A DNA stretch of 64,000 nt from Thiomicrorhabdus arctica DSM 13458 (GCF_000381085.1 NZ_KB905899.1:372001-436000), one strand, 5' to 3'. Positions 52,399-61,386 are shown, counted from the first letter of the stretch. The notes: generated by a model not told the origin, from the letters alone. Program-made: numbers and translations.

Positions 52399-53235
52399 TT
52401 ATAACGCTGATGCCACAAGGCGTTGGGTATAAGCATCTTGCGGATCTTCTAATATTTGATCCGTTAAGCCTGTTTCAATAATGCGCCCGTACTTCATGAC
52501 AATGGTGCGACCCGCTAATAGGCGAATCACCCCTAAATCATGGGTCACAACAATCATGGCCGTTTGGCTTTCACGTTGAATTTCCATAATCAAATCCAGT
52601 ATGGCGGCTTGTACAGATAGATCTAAACCGGTGGTCACTTCATCTAAAAACAGCAAAGGCGGGTTAGTGGCCAAGGCTTTGGCAATTTGCACACGTTGCT
52701 GCATACCGCCAGAGAAGTTCTTTGGCATCTCATCCATACGTTCGGTCAAGACTTCGGTACGACGCAGTAATTCAATCGCTCTTTCTCTAATTTCACTATA
52801 GTTAGTTAGATTACTCATGAGTAGGCGTTCAGCAATGTTACCGCCCGCAGAAACATTGAAGTTCAAACCTAATACTGGGTTTTGATAGACCATGCCAAAT
52901 CGGTGGTTACGCAAGTGACGTTTTTGCTGAGCGTTTAGGCTAAACAAATCATATTGCTTACCATCGTCAAAAAACGTCGCTTGACCTGAGGTTGGAATTT
53001 CATCAAAAAACAGGTTCTTAACCGAAGTTGATTTACCCGAACCTGACTCACCCATAATCCCTAAAATTTCACCTTTATAAAGGTCAAAACTGATATCGTG
53101 GGCCGCCACAATAGAGCCACAATGAGGGCAGATATTAGTGTTGTGTTCTGGACCCGTTGACTCAAAACACTTAGCACAACCTTTACCGTAAACCTTTGAT
53201 AGATTGCGGACTTCTAATACTTTTTCGTTAGACAT
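52399..53235 (-). CDS. phnK: C-P lyase system ATP-binding protein PhnK
   Basis: ABC-type ATPase that docks on PhnJ. The 278-residue protein has Walker A GESGSGKST, signature FSGGMQQRVQIAKAL and Walker B LLFLDEVTTGLD. It carries a small four-cysteine insert near residues 18-40 (GCAKC...ICPHCG), a zinc-ribbon-like loop absent from E. coli PhnK but present in PhnK of some other bacteria. It starts one base after the phnJ stop. Confidence 0.95.
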   Translation of the reverse strand: MSNEKVLEVRNLSKVYGKGCAKCFESTGPEHNTNICPHCGSIVAAHDISFDLYKGEILGIMGESGSGKSTSVKNLFFDEIPTSGQATFFDDGKQYDLFSLNAQQKRHLRNHRFGMVYQNPVLGLNFNVSAGGNIAERLLMSNLTNYSEIRERAIELLRRTEVLTERMDEMPKNFSGGMQQRVQIAKALATNPPLLFLDEVTTGLDLSVQAAILDLIMEIQRESQTAMIVVTHDLGVIRLLAGRTIVMKYGRIIETGLTDQILEDPQDAYTQRLVASAL

Positions 53236-53236
53236 G

Positions 53237-54157
53237 TTATCCCTCCAAACCTTGCTTAACTGATCGTGCTTTTAACTGTTCATCACAGTAATCGGAATCA
53301 GAGCATTGATAGAGTTTTTCACCACTTATAGCATCCACAAATTCATCTAAGAAACTGTGATCACAGCCACAACGGTGGCAGGTACGACGCTTGTCAGTTT
53401 CGTCATCAAAGCTTTCGACACGGAAAGGTACATCATCAAACTCGAGCGGCTCGGCTAAGGTATAAGGTGGTACGGCATAAATTTTCTTTTCACGCCCAGC
53501 GCCCAATAAAATGAGGGCTCTTGAGTCATTCATTTTGGGGACATCCCAACGCGGGATAGGCGAAGAATCTATTACATAATGGCGGTTGATACGGGTTGGG
53601 TAACGATGTGAAATGGTGATTTCATCAAACTTCACAATGTCTTCGTAGAGCTTGACCAATAAGCGCGAGTAATCCGCTTCACCGTGCATGATTTTACGTT
53701 TGTCTTCCGACGGTTCAACCACCACTAAGGCATCAGGGTAGGGAACCTGCAACACAAGCACCTGATCTTCACGCAGTGCCTGTTCAGGAATACGGTGGCG
53801 AGATTGAATCAGATTCGCTTCAGAAACTTTAGTCGTGGTATCAATGCCAGGACAGGTCATTTCAATAAAGCTGCGTAAATTCACGGCATTGACTGAATCA
53901 TCGGAGCCTTGGTCTATGACTTTTAAGGTGTCTTGTTTACCAATTAACGAAAGCGTTAATTGCAAACCACCTGTTCCGAAACCACGACCCATCGGCATTT
54001 CACGACTCGAATAAGGCACTTGATAACCGGGGATTGCAATGGCTTTTAAGACACTACGGCGTACTTCCTTTTTGGCGTACTCATCTAAAAATCCAAAGTT
54101 ATATTCGACAGAAGCTTGTCTGAACTGAATGTCTGAAGTGTTTGCTTGATTAGGCAT
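53237..54157 (-). CDS. phnJ: Carbon-phosphorus lyase core protein PhnJ
   Basis: Radical-SAM enzyme that cleaves the C-P bond. The cluster cysteines follow the PhnJ spacing C-X2-C-X21-C-X5-C near the C-terminus (CHRCGC...YQCSDSDYC). FLDEYAKKEVRRSVLKAIAI and PGYQVPYSSREMPMGRGFGT mark the N-terminal domain. The ATG at 54157 has AGGAG 6 nt upstream and matches the family start, so the in-frame codon at 54184 (inside phnI) is rejected. Confidence 0.96.
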   Translation of the reverse strand: MPNQANTSDIQFRQASVEYNFGFLDEYAKKEVRRSVLKAIAIPGYQVPYSSREMPMGRGFGTGGLQLTLSLIGKQDTLKVIDQGSDDSVNAVNLRSFIEMTCPGIDTTTKVSEANLIQSRHRIPEQALREDQVLVLQVPYPDALVVVEPSEDKRKIMHGEADYSRLLVKLYEDIVKFDEITISHRYPTRINRHYVIDSSPIPRWDVPKMNDSRALILLGAGREKKIYAVPPYTLAEPLEFDDVPFRVESFDDETDKRRTCHRCGCDHSFLDEFVDAISGEKLYQCSDSDYCDEQLKARSVKQGLEG

Positions 54158-55274
54158 TGTCAGCTCCTGGGTTCTTATCGTCATGTTTATCTTGGGTGGT
54201 TCTTAAACGATCCATATCCGATTGGAAAGTGACATAGTGCGGCATTTTGTAGTGCGTACAGAAGCCCATAGAGTCGATACCATCAATGTGTAGTAATACA
54301 AACTCTGGGTCTTCTGAAGGATTAGTCGGCCCATTTTTCATGCCAGACTGTAAAGCTCGATCTAGAATCGACATTGAGATGGCTTTCACTTCGTTATGCC
54401 CAAAGCAAGCGCCGTAACCGAGACTGAAGGTCGGTTTACCGCCATCTTCTTCATCTTCGTACATGGCAACCACTTCACACTCTGTCATTAACACTTCACC
54501 GACTTCGATCAGTTCACCAGTGATAGGGTGGGGCAGCATCACCGGTAAATAGCCGACTCTAAGCTCGGCAACCGTTGGGTGAATGTCTCCATAACCCCGC
54601 ATATTGGAATACGCAATGGCAAGAATAGAGCCCGTTTCAGAACGCGCCATGGTCGATAATGCAGCAGAGCGTGGTACAGGAAAAACCAGTGGCTCACGCG
54701 TAATATCAAACGGCTTTTTTTCTGCAGCCGCTTCGTCAACAGGGGGCAGCAATCCTTCTTCACGTAAGGCATCCAATACTTTTGGAAAGGTATCCGGAAT
54801 ATCATCATGACGATTTTCATCCAACCATTTAGCCGCCACAGCTTTAAAGGCTTCTGGTGATTCATCAAGCAATTCAGTTCGCATCAAACGCAGGGCATAA
54901 TCACTGCTAGCACCTAACATTTGACCACCAGGAATATCCTTAAATGAAGCTGAAATACGACGAATAACGCGCATACTGCTGGTATCTAGGACAGGTGATT
55001 CAACGAGACGTGGTTTGGTTGAACGATAAGCACGTAAAGCAAATGATGCTTCTAGAGTATCGCCCAAGCTTTGTTTAATCGCTAAAGAGGCCAGTTTTGG
55101 GTGGAACAGGCCACCTTCAGACATAATTCGGCTATGTAAAAAATACAACTGGTTTTCAATGGTGTCTAAATCTAAGGGTTCAGCCGATTGGCCTTGACGC
55201 GTACGCACGAATTCTAATAATTTTTCAGCACCGGAGATGGCTTTACCACCGCCTTTAATTGCAACGTAACCCAT
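54150..55274 (-). CDS. phnI: C-P lyase core protein PhnI
   Basis: Nucleosidase/transferase of the C-P lyase core that, with PhnG, PhnH and PhnL, swaps adenine of ATP for phosphonate. The 374-residue protein has the start MGYVAIKGGGKAISGAEKLL, the SLGYGACFGHNEVKAISMSI block and the HYKMPHYVTFQSDMDR end block. Its start overlaps the phnH stop (TAATG). Confidence 0.95.
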   Translation of the reverse strand: MGYVAIKGGGKAISGAEKLLEFVRTRQGQSAEPLDLDTIENQLYFLHSRIMSEGGLFHPKLASLAIKQSLGDTLEASFALRAYRSTKPRLVESPVLDTSSMRVIRRISASFKDIPGGQMLGASSDYALRLMRTELLDESPEAFKAVAAKWLDENRHDDIPDTFPKVLDALREEGLLPPVDEAAAEKKPFDITREPLVFPVPRSAALSTMARSETGSILAIAYSNMRGYGDIHPTVAELRVGYLPVMLPHPITGELIEVGEVLMTECEVVAMYEDEEDGGKPTFSLGYGACFGHNEVKAISMSILDRALQSGMKNGPTNPSEDPEFVLLHIDGIDSMGFCTHYKMPHYVTFQSDMDRLRTTQDKHDDKNPGADNA

Positions 55275-55882
55275 TAGTTTAGATCCTCATTTTGAGTCGT
55301 TTCGATGAGCTCAATTTTAGTGGTGCGTGGTAGTCCCATAATTTGAGTGTCATCCACTAAAATACAGTCAATCCCTAACGGAAAAGCGGAACACCATTCA
55401 TTACGCTGTTCTAACCAGGCCTGGTCAATCCCAGAAACAGACACTTGAGTCTCACCATTGACACCTGGCCCAGTTAATTTCAGACGAATATCGCCGTGAT
55501 GAGTATCTAATTTAGAGACTTTTAAAATGATCGTCGTCGCAAAATCAGGTGACGATAGAGTCCCTAGTTTTGGTTGGAAGCTAATGGCTTTAGCGCCATC
55601 ACATAATGCATAATGTGCTTGTTCAGAATGCACGTTCTGAGCTTGTAATAGCGGCCAGTGGTCATCCTTTAGTAATCCGTCCACATCGGCTAAAGAGACT
55701 TCACCATCCAGTAAGGTTGCCAAAACCGCTAAATAGACAGGGCTGTTTTCTAGCCACTTTGTCCAATTCTCTAATTGGCCAGGGCGAGAGAGGGCTTGCA
55801 TCAGACTATTAAACAGAGCTTGTTGCGTGTCTGCTAACCAAATAGGGTTGACGTGTGCACCGAGTAAGTCTTGTTTAAGCAC
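55274..55882 (-). CDS. phnH: C-P lyase core protein PhnH
   Basis: Structural subunit of the PhnGHI complex. 202 residues, with family blocks ALSRPGQLENW, LTGPGVNGE near residue 135 and FPLGIDCILVD. It overlaps phnG by 8 nt. A perfect copy of the recurrent palindrome lies at 55414-55425, encoding D-Q-A-W-L. Confidence 0.94.
   Translation of the reverse strand: MLKQDLLGAHVNPIWLADTQQALFNSLMQALSRPGQLENWTKWLENSPVYLAVLATLLDGEVSLADVDGLLKDDHWPLLQAQNVHSEQAHYALCDGAKAISFQPKLGTLSSPDFATTIILKVSKLDTHHGDIRLKLTGPGVNGETQVSVSGIDQAWLEQRNEWCSAFPLGIDCILVDDTQIMGLPRTTKIELIETTQNEDLN
55414..55425. repeat. ACCAGGCCTGGT perfect core copy inside phnH
   Basis: Extended on one side (GTCAATC). Read on the gene strand it spans the D-Q-A-W-L codons. 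Confidence 0.75.
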
Positions 55883-56366
55883 TTTTATCCTCCTTATTTT
55901 CTTCGTTAGTTGCCCCTAGCAATGAGAAATCAACGGCTGTTGAACCCAACATGGCTTTACGTGTCAGCGCTTCTTTTTTAAACTGAAAGTCGCCCATTTC
56001 AACTAGGTCAGCCAGTTTGCAACACGCCATTAAGTCATTTTCCAAAATGGCATCACAGACCGCAAACAGAGATGCTAAGTTCTCATCGTCATCCATTAGC
56101 TGAGCCGCACCTTCAAAGGTATTGCCTTGTTTATCGGTTAAAGCGACCCAACTGGTTGCGATTGGAATTTCGCCTAAAAAATAAGGTTCATGCATTGCAG
56201 TATCTTTGGTTTGTAATACGCCAAGTCCTGATTGTGGAATGGACTTATAAGACACGTCGTATTCATGAATAACGGAATCAATTACCGCTTTAACTTCATC
56301 TACGGGAACCAACTTTAATGCACGAATCCATAGGCTGCGAGGTATTTTGCAACAAGTTCTATTCAT
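55875..56366 (-). CDS. phnG: C-P lyase core protein PhnG
   Basis: Small subunit of the PhnGHI complex. 163 residues with the family blocks PQSGLGVLQTKDTA, YFLGEIPIATSWV and the C-terminal TAVDFSLLG. It follows phnE by 12 bp and has AAAGGAA before its ATG. Confidence 0.93.
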   Translation of the reverse strand: MNRTCCKIPRSLWIRALKLVPVDEVKAVIDSVIHEYDVSYKSIPQSGLGVLQTKDTAMHEPYFLGEIPIATSWVALTDKQGNTFEGAAQLMDDDENLASLFAVCDAILENDLMACCKLADLVEMGDFQFKKEALTRKAMLGSTAVDFSLLGATNEENKEDKSA

Positions 56367-56378
56367 TTTGGATTCCTT

Positions 56379-57386
56379 TTAAAGTGTTTTGTTACGTAGC
56401 TTCTGTGAGAAAAATTCAAGCACGACTACTGTGATAAAAATGATTAATAAAATAGTGGCAACATGGTCGTAATCGAATAGATCCCAACGACCTTTTAGTT
56501 CCATACCAATCCCACCTGCGCCCACAATACCGAGCACAGTTGCTGTACGGATATTGCGTTCAAAAATATATTGAATATAAGCAATCCAGGCAGGTAATAC
56601 GTGTGGGAAGACCGCATAACGTAAAACTTTAAGTGAGTTAGCACCTGCTGAACTCAGCGCCATTTGCGGGCCTTTAGGCGCATTTTCAATTTCATCGGCA
56701 AAGAATTTACCTAATACCCCTGAGGTATGAATCGCTAATGCTAAGACACCCGCAATCGGACCAAAGCCATAGATAAGCACTAAAAATAGCGCCACAATCA
56801 GTTCAGGCATTGAGCGATGGAAGCTTAACCAACCACGTGCGATTTGATAAACAATCGGGTGTGGTGAGTAATTACGCGCCGCCAAAATACCTAAAGGCAA
56901 TGAGATAATGATAGAAATCATGGTGCCCCAGAAGCCCATTTCAATGGTTTCCCACATCATCCAAAGCACTTTTTTTAAGTAACCAATAGGTTCAACTAAG
57001 TATTCGGCTTTCTCTTCTGTCCAACTGTCGGTGTCTACATCATATTCACGAGAAACGCCTTCCTCGACATAAGAAAACCATGGTAAATGTTGTAGGTCAA
57101 CGCCTTCAAGACGGCTTAGTTCAGTACGAGCTGAAAACTGAATTGGAAAGGCTTGGCGACCAAACTTAGACACGCCATTTAATACATTAGAATCGCCAAT
57201 GCCTACGGCAGACAGAACGGCTTTACTTGTTTCGACAGCTGCTCTATCCATCTCGGTATTGTGTCCAGACCAAGCGAGGAGTACAAAGGCGAAAAATAAA
57301 AATAGGATGGTTTTTGGCGTAATCGCTTGATAGGTTTGCCATTCACGCCAATCACGTTTTTTATTGATTTGAGAGACTGTATTCAT
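56379..57386 (-). CDS. phnE: Phosphonate ABC transporter permease PhnE
   Basis: Inner-membrane permease of the phosphonate importer. The 335-residue protein has an N-terminal helix (about 27-42), a roughly 100-residue periplasmic segment, then five helices with the EAA-type loop SAGANSLKVLRYAVFPHVLP (about 245-264) that contacts PhnC. ATGA overlap with phnC. Confidence 0.95.
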   Translation of the reverse strand: MNTVSQINKKRDWREWQTYQAITPKTILFLFFAFVLLAWSGHNTEMDRAAVETSKAVLSAVGIGDSNVLNGVSKFGRQAFPIQFSARTELSRLEGVDLQHLPWFSYVEEGVSREYDVDTDSWTEEKAEYLVEPIGYLKKVLWMMWETIEMGFWGTMISIIISLPLGILAARNYSPHPIVYQIARGWLSFHRSMPELIVALFLVLIYGFGPIAGVLALAIHTSGVLGKFFADEIENAPKGPQMALSSAGANSLKVLRYAVFPHVLPAWIAYIQYIFERNIRTATVLGIVGAGGIGMELKGRWDLFDYDHVATILLIIFITVVVLEFFSQKLRNKTL

Positions 57387-58198
57387 GCGACGGCTTCCTT
57401 AATATCAACGAGGAGTGGTCGAGTTGGCTTTTCAACTGGTTCAGCCTGTTGTTTTTCTAAATTGTCATGCTCAATTTCATATAGTCTTCTTTGTACATCG
57501 GCATCCATGGCAGAAGGTGGGCCATCAAAAAAGACTTCGCCATCACGTAATGCAATGATTCGGTCAGCAAACTCTAAGGCATAGTCCATCTGATGCAAGG
57601 TACAAAGCACGGTTGCCCCATTAGTTTGAGCGGCTGTTTTAAGACTGTTTAACACGCTACGACTCATAGTAGGGTCTAAGCTGGCAACGGGTTCATCCGC
57701 TAATACCAATTTAGGGCTGGCCATAAATGCACGTGCAATGGCCACACGTTGTTGCTGTCCGCCTGAAAGTTCAGACGCGCGACGCATCAGATGTTTCTCT
57801 TTCAGGCCCACTTCGCTTAACAGTTCGTAAGCACGCCGTTGATCTTTAATAGGGAAAGACTTAACCATGCTTCGCCAGAATCCCGCTAAAGGTAAAATAC
57901 CGGTTAGCACATTGTGTAATACACTTAAACGCGGCACTAAATACAATTGTTGGTGAATCATGCTCACGCTACGCTGAATCATTTGTAGGTTTTTCTTAGT
58001 TAATAATTCACCGTCTAAAATGATCTTTCCAGAAGTCGGTTCAACTAAACCATTAACCATATTCATTAAGGTTGATTTACCCGCACCAGATGGCCCAAGC
58101 AGCACACAAAATTCGCCTTGTTTAAGCTGTACGGAAACATCTTTTACGGCCTGCGTCCCATCAGGGTAAATGCGGCTGACATGGTCAAAAATTAACAT
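57383..58198 (-). CDS. phnC: Phosphonate ABC transporter ATP-binding protein PhnC
   Basis: ATPase of the phosphonate importer. It has Walker A GPSGAGKST, signature LSGGQQQRVAIARAF and Walker B LVLADEPVASLD. The frame runs up to 58315 through the hairpin region, but the ATG at 58198 has GGAG 8 nt upstream and gives the family start MLIFDHVSRIYPDG; I use it. Three stem-loops separate it from phnD. Confidence 0.95.
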   Translation of the reverse strand: MLIFDHVSRIYPDGTQAVKDVSVQLKQGEFCVLLGPSGAGKSTLMNMVNGLVEPTSGKIILDGELLTKKNLQMIQRSVSMIHQQLYLVPRLSVLHNVLTGILPLAGFWRSMVKSFPIKDQRRAYELLSEVGLKEKHLMRRASELSGGQQQRVAIARAFMASPKLVLADEPVASLDPTMSRSVLNSLKTAAQTNGATVLCTLHQMDYALEFADRIIALRDGEVFFDGPPSAMDADVQRRLYEIEHDNLEKQQAEPVEKPTRPLLVDIKEAVA

Positions 58199-58218
58199 GG
58201 TTTTTTCTCCAAAAATAA

Positions 58219-58327
58219 AGATCTTTGCAAACTGACCTGGTAAAGCTGGTTTGCAAAGATCTCTTAAAAGCACCTCAAAAATTTGAGGTGCAATTAAAAT
58301 AGGTTGAGACCTCATGCAAAGGTCTCA
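58219..58327 (-). terminator. Three consecutive hairpins between phnD and phnC
   Basis: In transcription order: an 8-bp stem at 58327-58305 directly after the phnD stop; a 10-bp stem GCACCTCAAA/TTTGAGGTGC (58291-58270) followed by TTTT; and a 14-bp stem AGATCTTTGCAAAC/GTTTGCAAAGATCT (58262-58219) followed by TTTATTTTT. All are perfect inverted repeats. They look like successive partial terminators or 3' end stabilisers that favour phnD mRNA. Confidence 0.8.
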
Positions 58328-58336
58328 GATTAAAAA

Positions 58337-59254
58337 TTAACGCTGACCTGCTTTTTCAATCATTTCTGCTTTCACTGTATCTGTGACAGTATTTAGTTTT
58401 TTCAAAGCATCAAAGATTTTTTGCTCATCAAAGTGAGTGTCATAACGATCCACTTTTTTACCGCCGTAACCACGGATTTTTGAAGGGTCAATCTTGGTGT
58501 GAATTTCACCAAATGCTTTACGAAGTTCTGCTTTTAACTCAGACGTTAAACCTTTGTTCATGGCGAGAGGAGGGTTAGGGATTGGCTGAGACTTAGCTAA
58601 AGGCATAAATTTAGCTGGATCAATCGCGCCTTTTTTAGCGGCTTTAGCAAAAGAGTTATATGAAGAGGCTGCTGCATCTACTTTTCCTGCTGATAATGCG
58701 GCTAAAGAAGCTGAGTGAGAGCCTGAAATAATGACTTTCTTAAGGTCTTTAACAGGATCAACCTTGGCTGCAATTAACATGGCAACTGGGAAGTTGAATG
58801 AAGACGTTGAGTTTGGGCTACCGAATGCCATGCTTTTACCCTTAAGGTCTGAAAGCGTTTTGATGCCACTGTCTTTACGGACGAAAATACCAGAGTAGTA
58901 AGATGCGTCACCTTTTTTAACGTCAACCGCTAAAAGATCAACACCACATTTTTCGTTTGCTTGACCGTAAGTAACGGCACCAAACCAAGCGATATCCGCT
59001 TTATCGTTACACATACCTTCAACCACGGCCGCATAGCTTGCGCCTGCTTTTATATCAAAGTGAATGCCATAGTTATCCGTGATTCCTTGGAATACTGGGC
59101 CGTAATCTTTAGTGATATCGTTTGTGCCTGTATCAGCAGGAACCATAAGGACACGTAATGGATGCTCTTTTGATCCATCAGGAAGTGCGAAAGCGACTAG
59201 AGGCGTTAAAGTAACGGCTGTAACTGCTGCTAAGAACAAGTTCTTAAGTTTCAT
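58337..59254 (-). CDS. phnD: Phosphonate-binding periplasmic protein PhnD
   Basis: Solute-binding protein of the PhnCDE importer. The 305-residue protein has a signal peptide (about 1-23, ending AFA), the family core KAGASYAAVVEGMCNDKADI and WFGAVTYGQA. The phosphonate-binding segment GSPNSTSSFNFPVAML lies near residue 145. GGAGAAAGACC provides the ribosome-binding site. Confidence 0.95.
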   Translation of the reverse strand: MKLKNLFLAAVTAVTLTPLVAFALPDGSKEHPLRVLMVPADTGTNDITKDYGPVFQGITDNYGIHFDIKAGASYAAVVEGMCNDKADIAWFGAVTYGQANEKCGVDLLAVDVKKGDASYYSGIFVRKDSGIKTLSDLKGKSMAFGSPNSTSSFNFPVAMLIAAKVDPVKDLKKVIISGSHSASLAALSAGKVDAAASSYNSFAKAAKKGAIDPAKFMPLAKSQPIPNPPLAMNKGLTSELKAELRKAFGEIHTKIDPSKIRGYGGKKVDRYDTHFDEQKIFDALKKLNTVTDTVKAEMIEKAGQR

Positions 59255-59353
59255 TGGTCTTTCTCCAAAAATATAAAAAATAAAGTTAAAAAATTAAATA
59301 AAACGTTTAAACAATCCAGCCAAAAGAGTGATTAGACGGATTGCGTAAAGGTC

Positions 59354-60088
59354 TCAAGGTTGATTTTTAGGGTTCATTAAAATCTCAAGTTGAATCATGT
59401 CGGACCTAAACCGAGTGATGGAGTATTCGATTCTTCTGCCTGTTTTTGTATCTTCGTTAATTGTTTTCACTTTCAAGATAGGTTGGCTATTTGCCAAACC
59501 CAGTCTGAAACCGTCTTCTGCATTTGGCATTGCTGAAGAAACTAAGCTTGAAATTCTTTTTGCTTGAATGCCACACTCTGTTTTTAGAAATGCGCCTAAT
59601 GAACCCGATTCATATTTATCTAATGCCGTTGGGCAAATATCTTTTGGTAGAAAGTGGCTAATTAATGCGGCTGCTTTGCCTTCAACCTTTCTAAGCGTGT
59701 CAATTTGAAAGACTTCTTCGCCATTCTTTAATTGCAATTTTTCGGCAACCCCACCACAAGCGGCAATGACCTTTTTATCCCAAAGAATGCTTTCAACCTG
59801 TAAATTATTAGCCTCTACAGATTCCGTAAAACGCTCATAGCCTTTGATGCGGTAGGCCAATCTTTTTTCGGCAATAAAAGTGCCGAATCCATGACGTTTT
59901 TCTAAAATACCTTGCTTAACAAGCTCTTCAACCGCTCTGCGAACGGTGTGACGATTAACCCCAAATTTATCAGTCAGGATTTTTTCTGATAGATACAAAT
60001 CACCAGGCTCAAAGACATCTTGAATATCCGCCTCAATCGCATTGGCAATTTGTGTGTAAATTTTTTCTGGGCTGTATCGATCAATCAT
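59354..60088 (-). CDS. phnF: GntR/HutC-family transcriptional regulator PhnF
   Basis: Predicted repressor of the phn genes. The 244-residue protein has an N-terminal GntR winged helix (DKFGVNRHTVRRAVEELVKQ, about 36-55) and a C-terminal UTRA ligand-binding domain (GYERFTESVEANNLQ to the end). First gene of the locus, 99 bp before phnD. Two TGTCTA-type dyads immediately upstream suggest it controls itself and, by read-through, phnD. Confidence 0.9.
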   Translation of the reverse strand: MIDRYSPEKIYTQIANAIEADIQDVFEPGDLYLSEKILTDKFGVNRHTVRRAVEELVKQGILEKRHGFGTFIAEKRLAYRIKGYERFTESVEANNLQVESILWDKKVIAACGGVAEKLQLKNGEEVFQIDTLRKVEGKAAALISHFLPKDICPTALDKYESGSLGAFLKTECGIQAKRISSLVSSAMPNAEDGFRLGLANSQPILKVKTINEDTKTGRRIEYSITRFRSDMIQLEILMNPKNQP

Positions 60089-60094
60089 TTCACT

Positions 60095-60143
60095 TGTCTA
60101 GATGTCTAAAACTGTTGCTAAGTTTAGATAAGGTAAATGTCTA
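60095..60143 (-). promoter_or_regulatory. Candidate PhnF operators
   Basis: TGTCTAGATGTCTA at 60095-60108 and the spaced pair TTTAGATA (60123-60130) with TGTCTA (60138-60143) lie within 55 bp of the phnF start. HutC/PhnF-type regulators bind such short dyads. The match to TGTCTAGACA at 61377 supports a shared site. Confidence 0.5.
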
Positions 60144-60494
60144 CCAACGGTCAGTTTTGTGAAGGTTTTGTTGCGGATGTCGACATCCATCAAACAGTCA
60201 TCGTATGAAAGTAGTTGGATAAGGCGTTAAGAAGGTTTGAAAACAAATTGGGACAGGGTTATGCTTGACGCTAATTTACAATTAGATATTGAGTGGTGGG
60301 TGTATCGTGTTTTGATTAACAGACCGATATAGCTAAAAGCCCGCCACAAGTTACCATACCCTGTAAGAGAGTATAAATGCCTGGTAAGCGTGGTGTTTAT
60401 CCAGAGAAAAGGGGTTTGACGCCTTTTTTATAGTGTCAACTTGGATCGGCCGGATAATTAAACCGCCAAATGAATAGAGAGTGAGACTTAAAAC
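60144..60494. other. phnF/DNAJ-related divergent spacer
   Basis: Besides the operators, this spacer contains a broken copy of the terminator-type repeat: AAAAGCCCGCCACAAGTTACC at 60334-60354 with a partly matching right arm, GCCTGGTAAGCGTGG, at 60379-60393. No coding frame is convincing. Confidence 0.4.
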
Positions 60495-61133
60495 ATGAGA
60501 GAGACTCCTGAATTACCACCGTTGCCAGAGCGGTTTGAATCTTTGATATGGGAGTGTTTAAAAACACGGCAAACCATCAGTGAATATCAGTTAATGCGCT
60601 ATTTAGCAGAGGAAGGGTTAACAGAGTTTAAACCTGATCTGGACCCATTAATCATGTTCCGCGCTCACTTTTTACTGTTTCATCTACTGTATCGTTTGCA
60701 AGATCACTGGATTTTAGAAAGTCGCGGTTGGCTGAGCATTTATACGACGGATATTCACCTGAAAGCAATGGACAGTGTTATGAGCTCACAAGAGGGTTCT
60801 GGACAAGAGTTGTTTCAAGATGATCCTGTGAAATCTTATTATCTAGATTACAGTGAGTTTTTAAACACCCAAGAAGAGGACGTACTGAGTTTATTAGACG
60901 ATTTCTGGCGCAAGATGGCAGGGAGTCCTATTCACGCCATTGGTCCAGAAGACAGATTACAAGCCCAGCAAAGACTCGGTTTGGAAGGTCAGACACTGTC
61001 TATGCAAAGCGTAAAAGTGCAATTCCGTACTTTGTGTCAGTTACATCATCCCGATAAGGGTGGTGATCCTCTGGTATTTAGACAGATTTGTGATGCCAAA
61101 GAGCTTTTAATCCAGAGTTTGAAAGTCATGTAG
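60495..61133 (+). CDS. DNAJ-related protein
   Basis: 212-residue protein with an N-terminal domain of the DNAJ_related type (SEYQLMRYLAEEG and FRAHFLLFHLLYRL) and a C-terminal partial J domain carrying the HPD tripeptide (LHHPDKGGDP, about 185-194). In this family the J domain sits at the end and is short. It may recruit DnaK to an unknown client. Divergent from phnF. A decayed copy of its last 20 codons lies at 63740. Confidence 0.8.
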   Translation: MRETPELPPLPERFESLIWECLKTRQTISEYQLMRYLAEEGLTEFKPDLDPLIMFRAHFLLFHLLYRLQDHWILESRGWLSIYTTDIHLKAMDSVMSSQEGSGQELFQDDPVKSYYLDYSEFLNTQEEDVLSLLDDFWRKMAGSPIHAIGPEDRLQAQQRLGLEGQTLSMQSVKVQFRTLCQLHHPDKGGDPLVFRQICDAKELLIQSLKVM

Positions 61134-61179
61134 AAACGATGTATCTTTTTCACTTAACGTTTTAATGGATTTTAAAACT

Positions 61180-61228
61180 TAAAGCTCGCAAGAAGTGACC
61201 AGGCCTGGTTAGTTCTTGCGGGCTTTTT
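61180..61228 (+). terminator. Terminator with palindromic core after the DNAJ-related gene
   Basis: Imperfect long stem (AAAGCTCGCAAGAAGTGACC facing GGTTAGTTCTTGCGGGCTTT) around a perfect ACCAGGCCTGGT core, ending in TTTTTT. Confidence 0.88.
61198..61209. repeat. ACCAGGCCTGGT perfect core copy at terminator apex
   Basis: Apex of the terminator following the DNAJ-related gene. Confidence 0.8.
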
Positions 61229-61266
61229 TGTGTCTGCTGATTTACTTTAACCCCATCTATAAAATG

Positions 61267-61278
61267 ACCAGGCCTGGT
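61267..61278. repeat. ACCAGGCCTGGT perfect core copy, isolated
   Basis: Only 58 bp from the previous core copy, in non-coding DNA with no long flanking stem or T-run. Confidence 0.75.
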
Positions 61279-61376
61279 AAGTTATATTTAGAATCAGTGT
61301 ATTACATTAAATCAGCTGTAAAAAGTTAGCTGCGGGGAAAAAGTAACCAAGTAAATCTGATTCGAACTCATAACAC

Positions 61377-61386
61377 TGTCTAGACA
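61377..61386. promoter_or_regulatory. Perfect dyad TGTCTAGACA upstream of the MHS transporter
   Basis: A 10-bp perfect palindrome identical in half-site to the TGTCTA elements before phnF. It lies 196 bp before the transporter start. Confidence 0.45.

Noticed and set aside
58199-58315. 39-residue N-terminal extension of PhnC
   Set aside because: It would be translated through the three hairpins; the ATG at 58198 has a good ribosome-binding site and the family start.
61355-61372. GATTCGAACTCA resembling a tRNA T-loop on the minus strand
   Set aside because: No matching acceptor stem, anticodon loop or D-loop could be placed around it.
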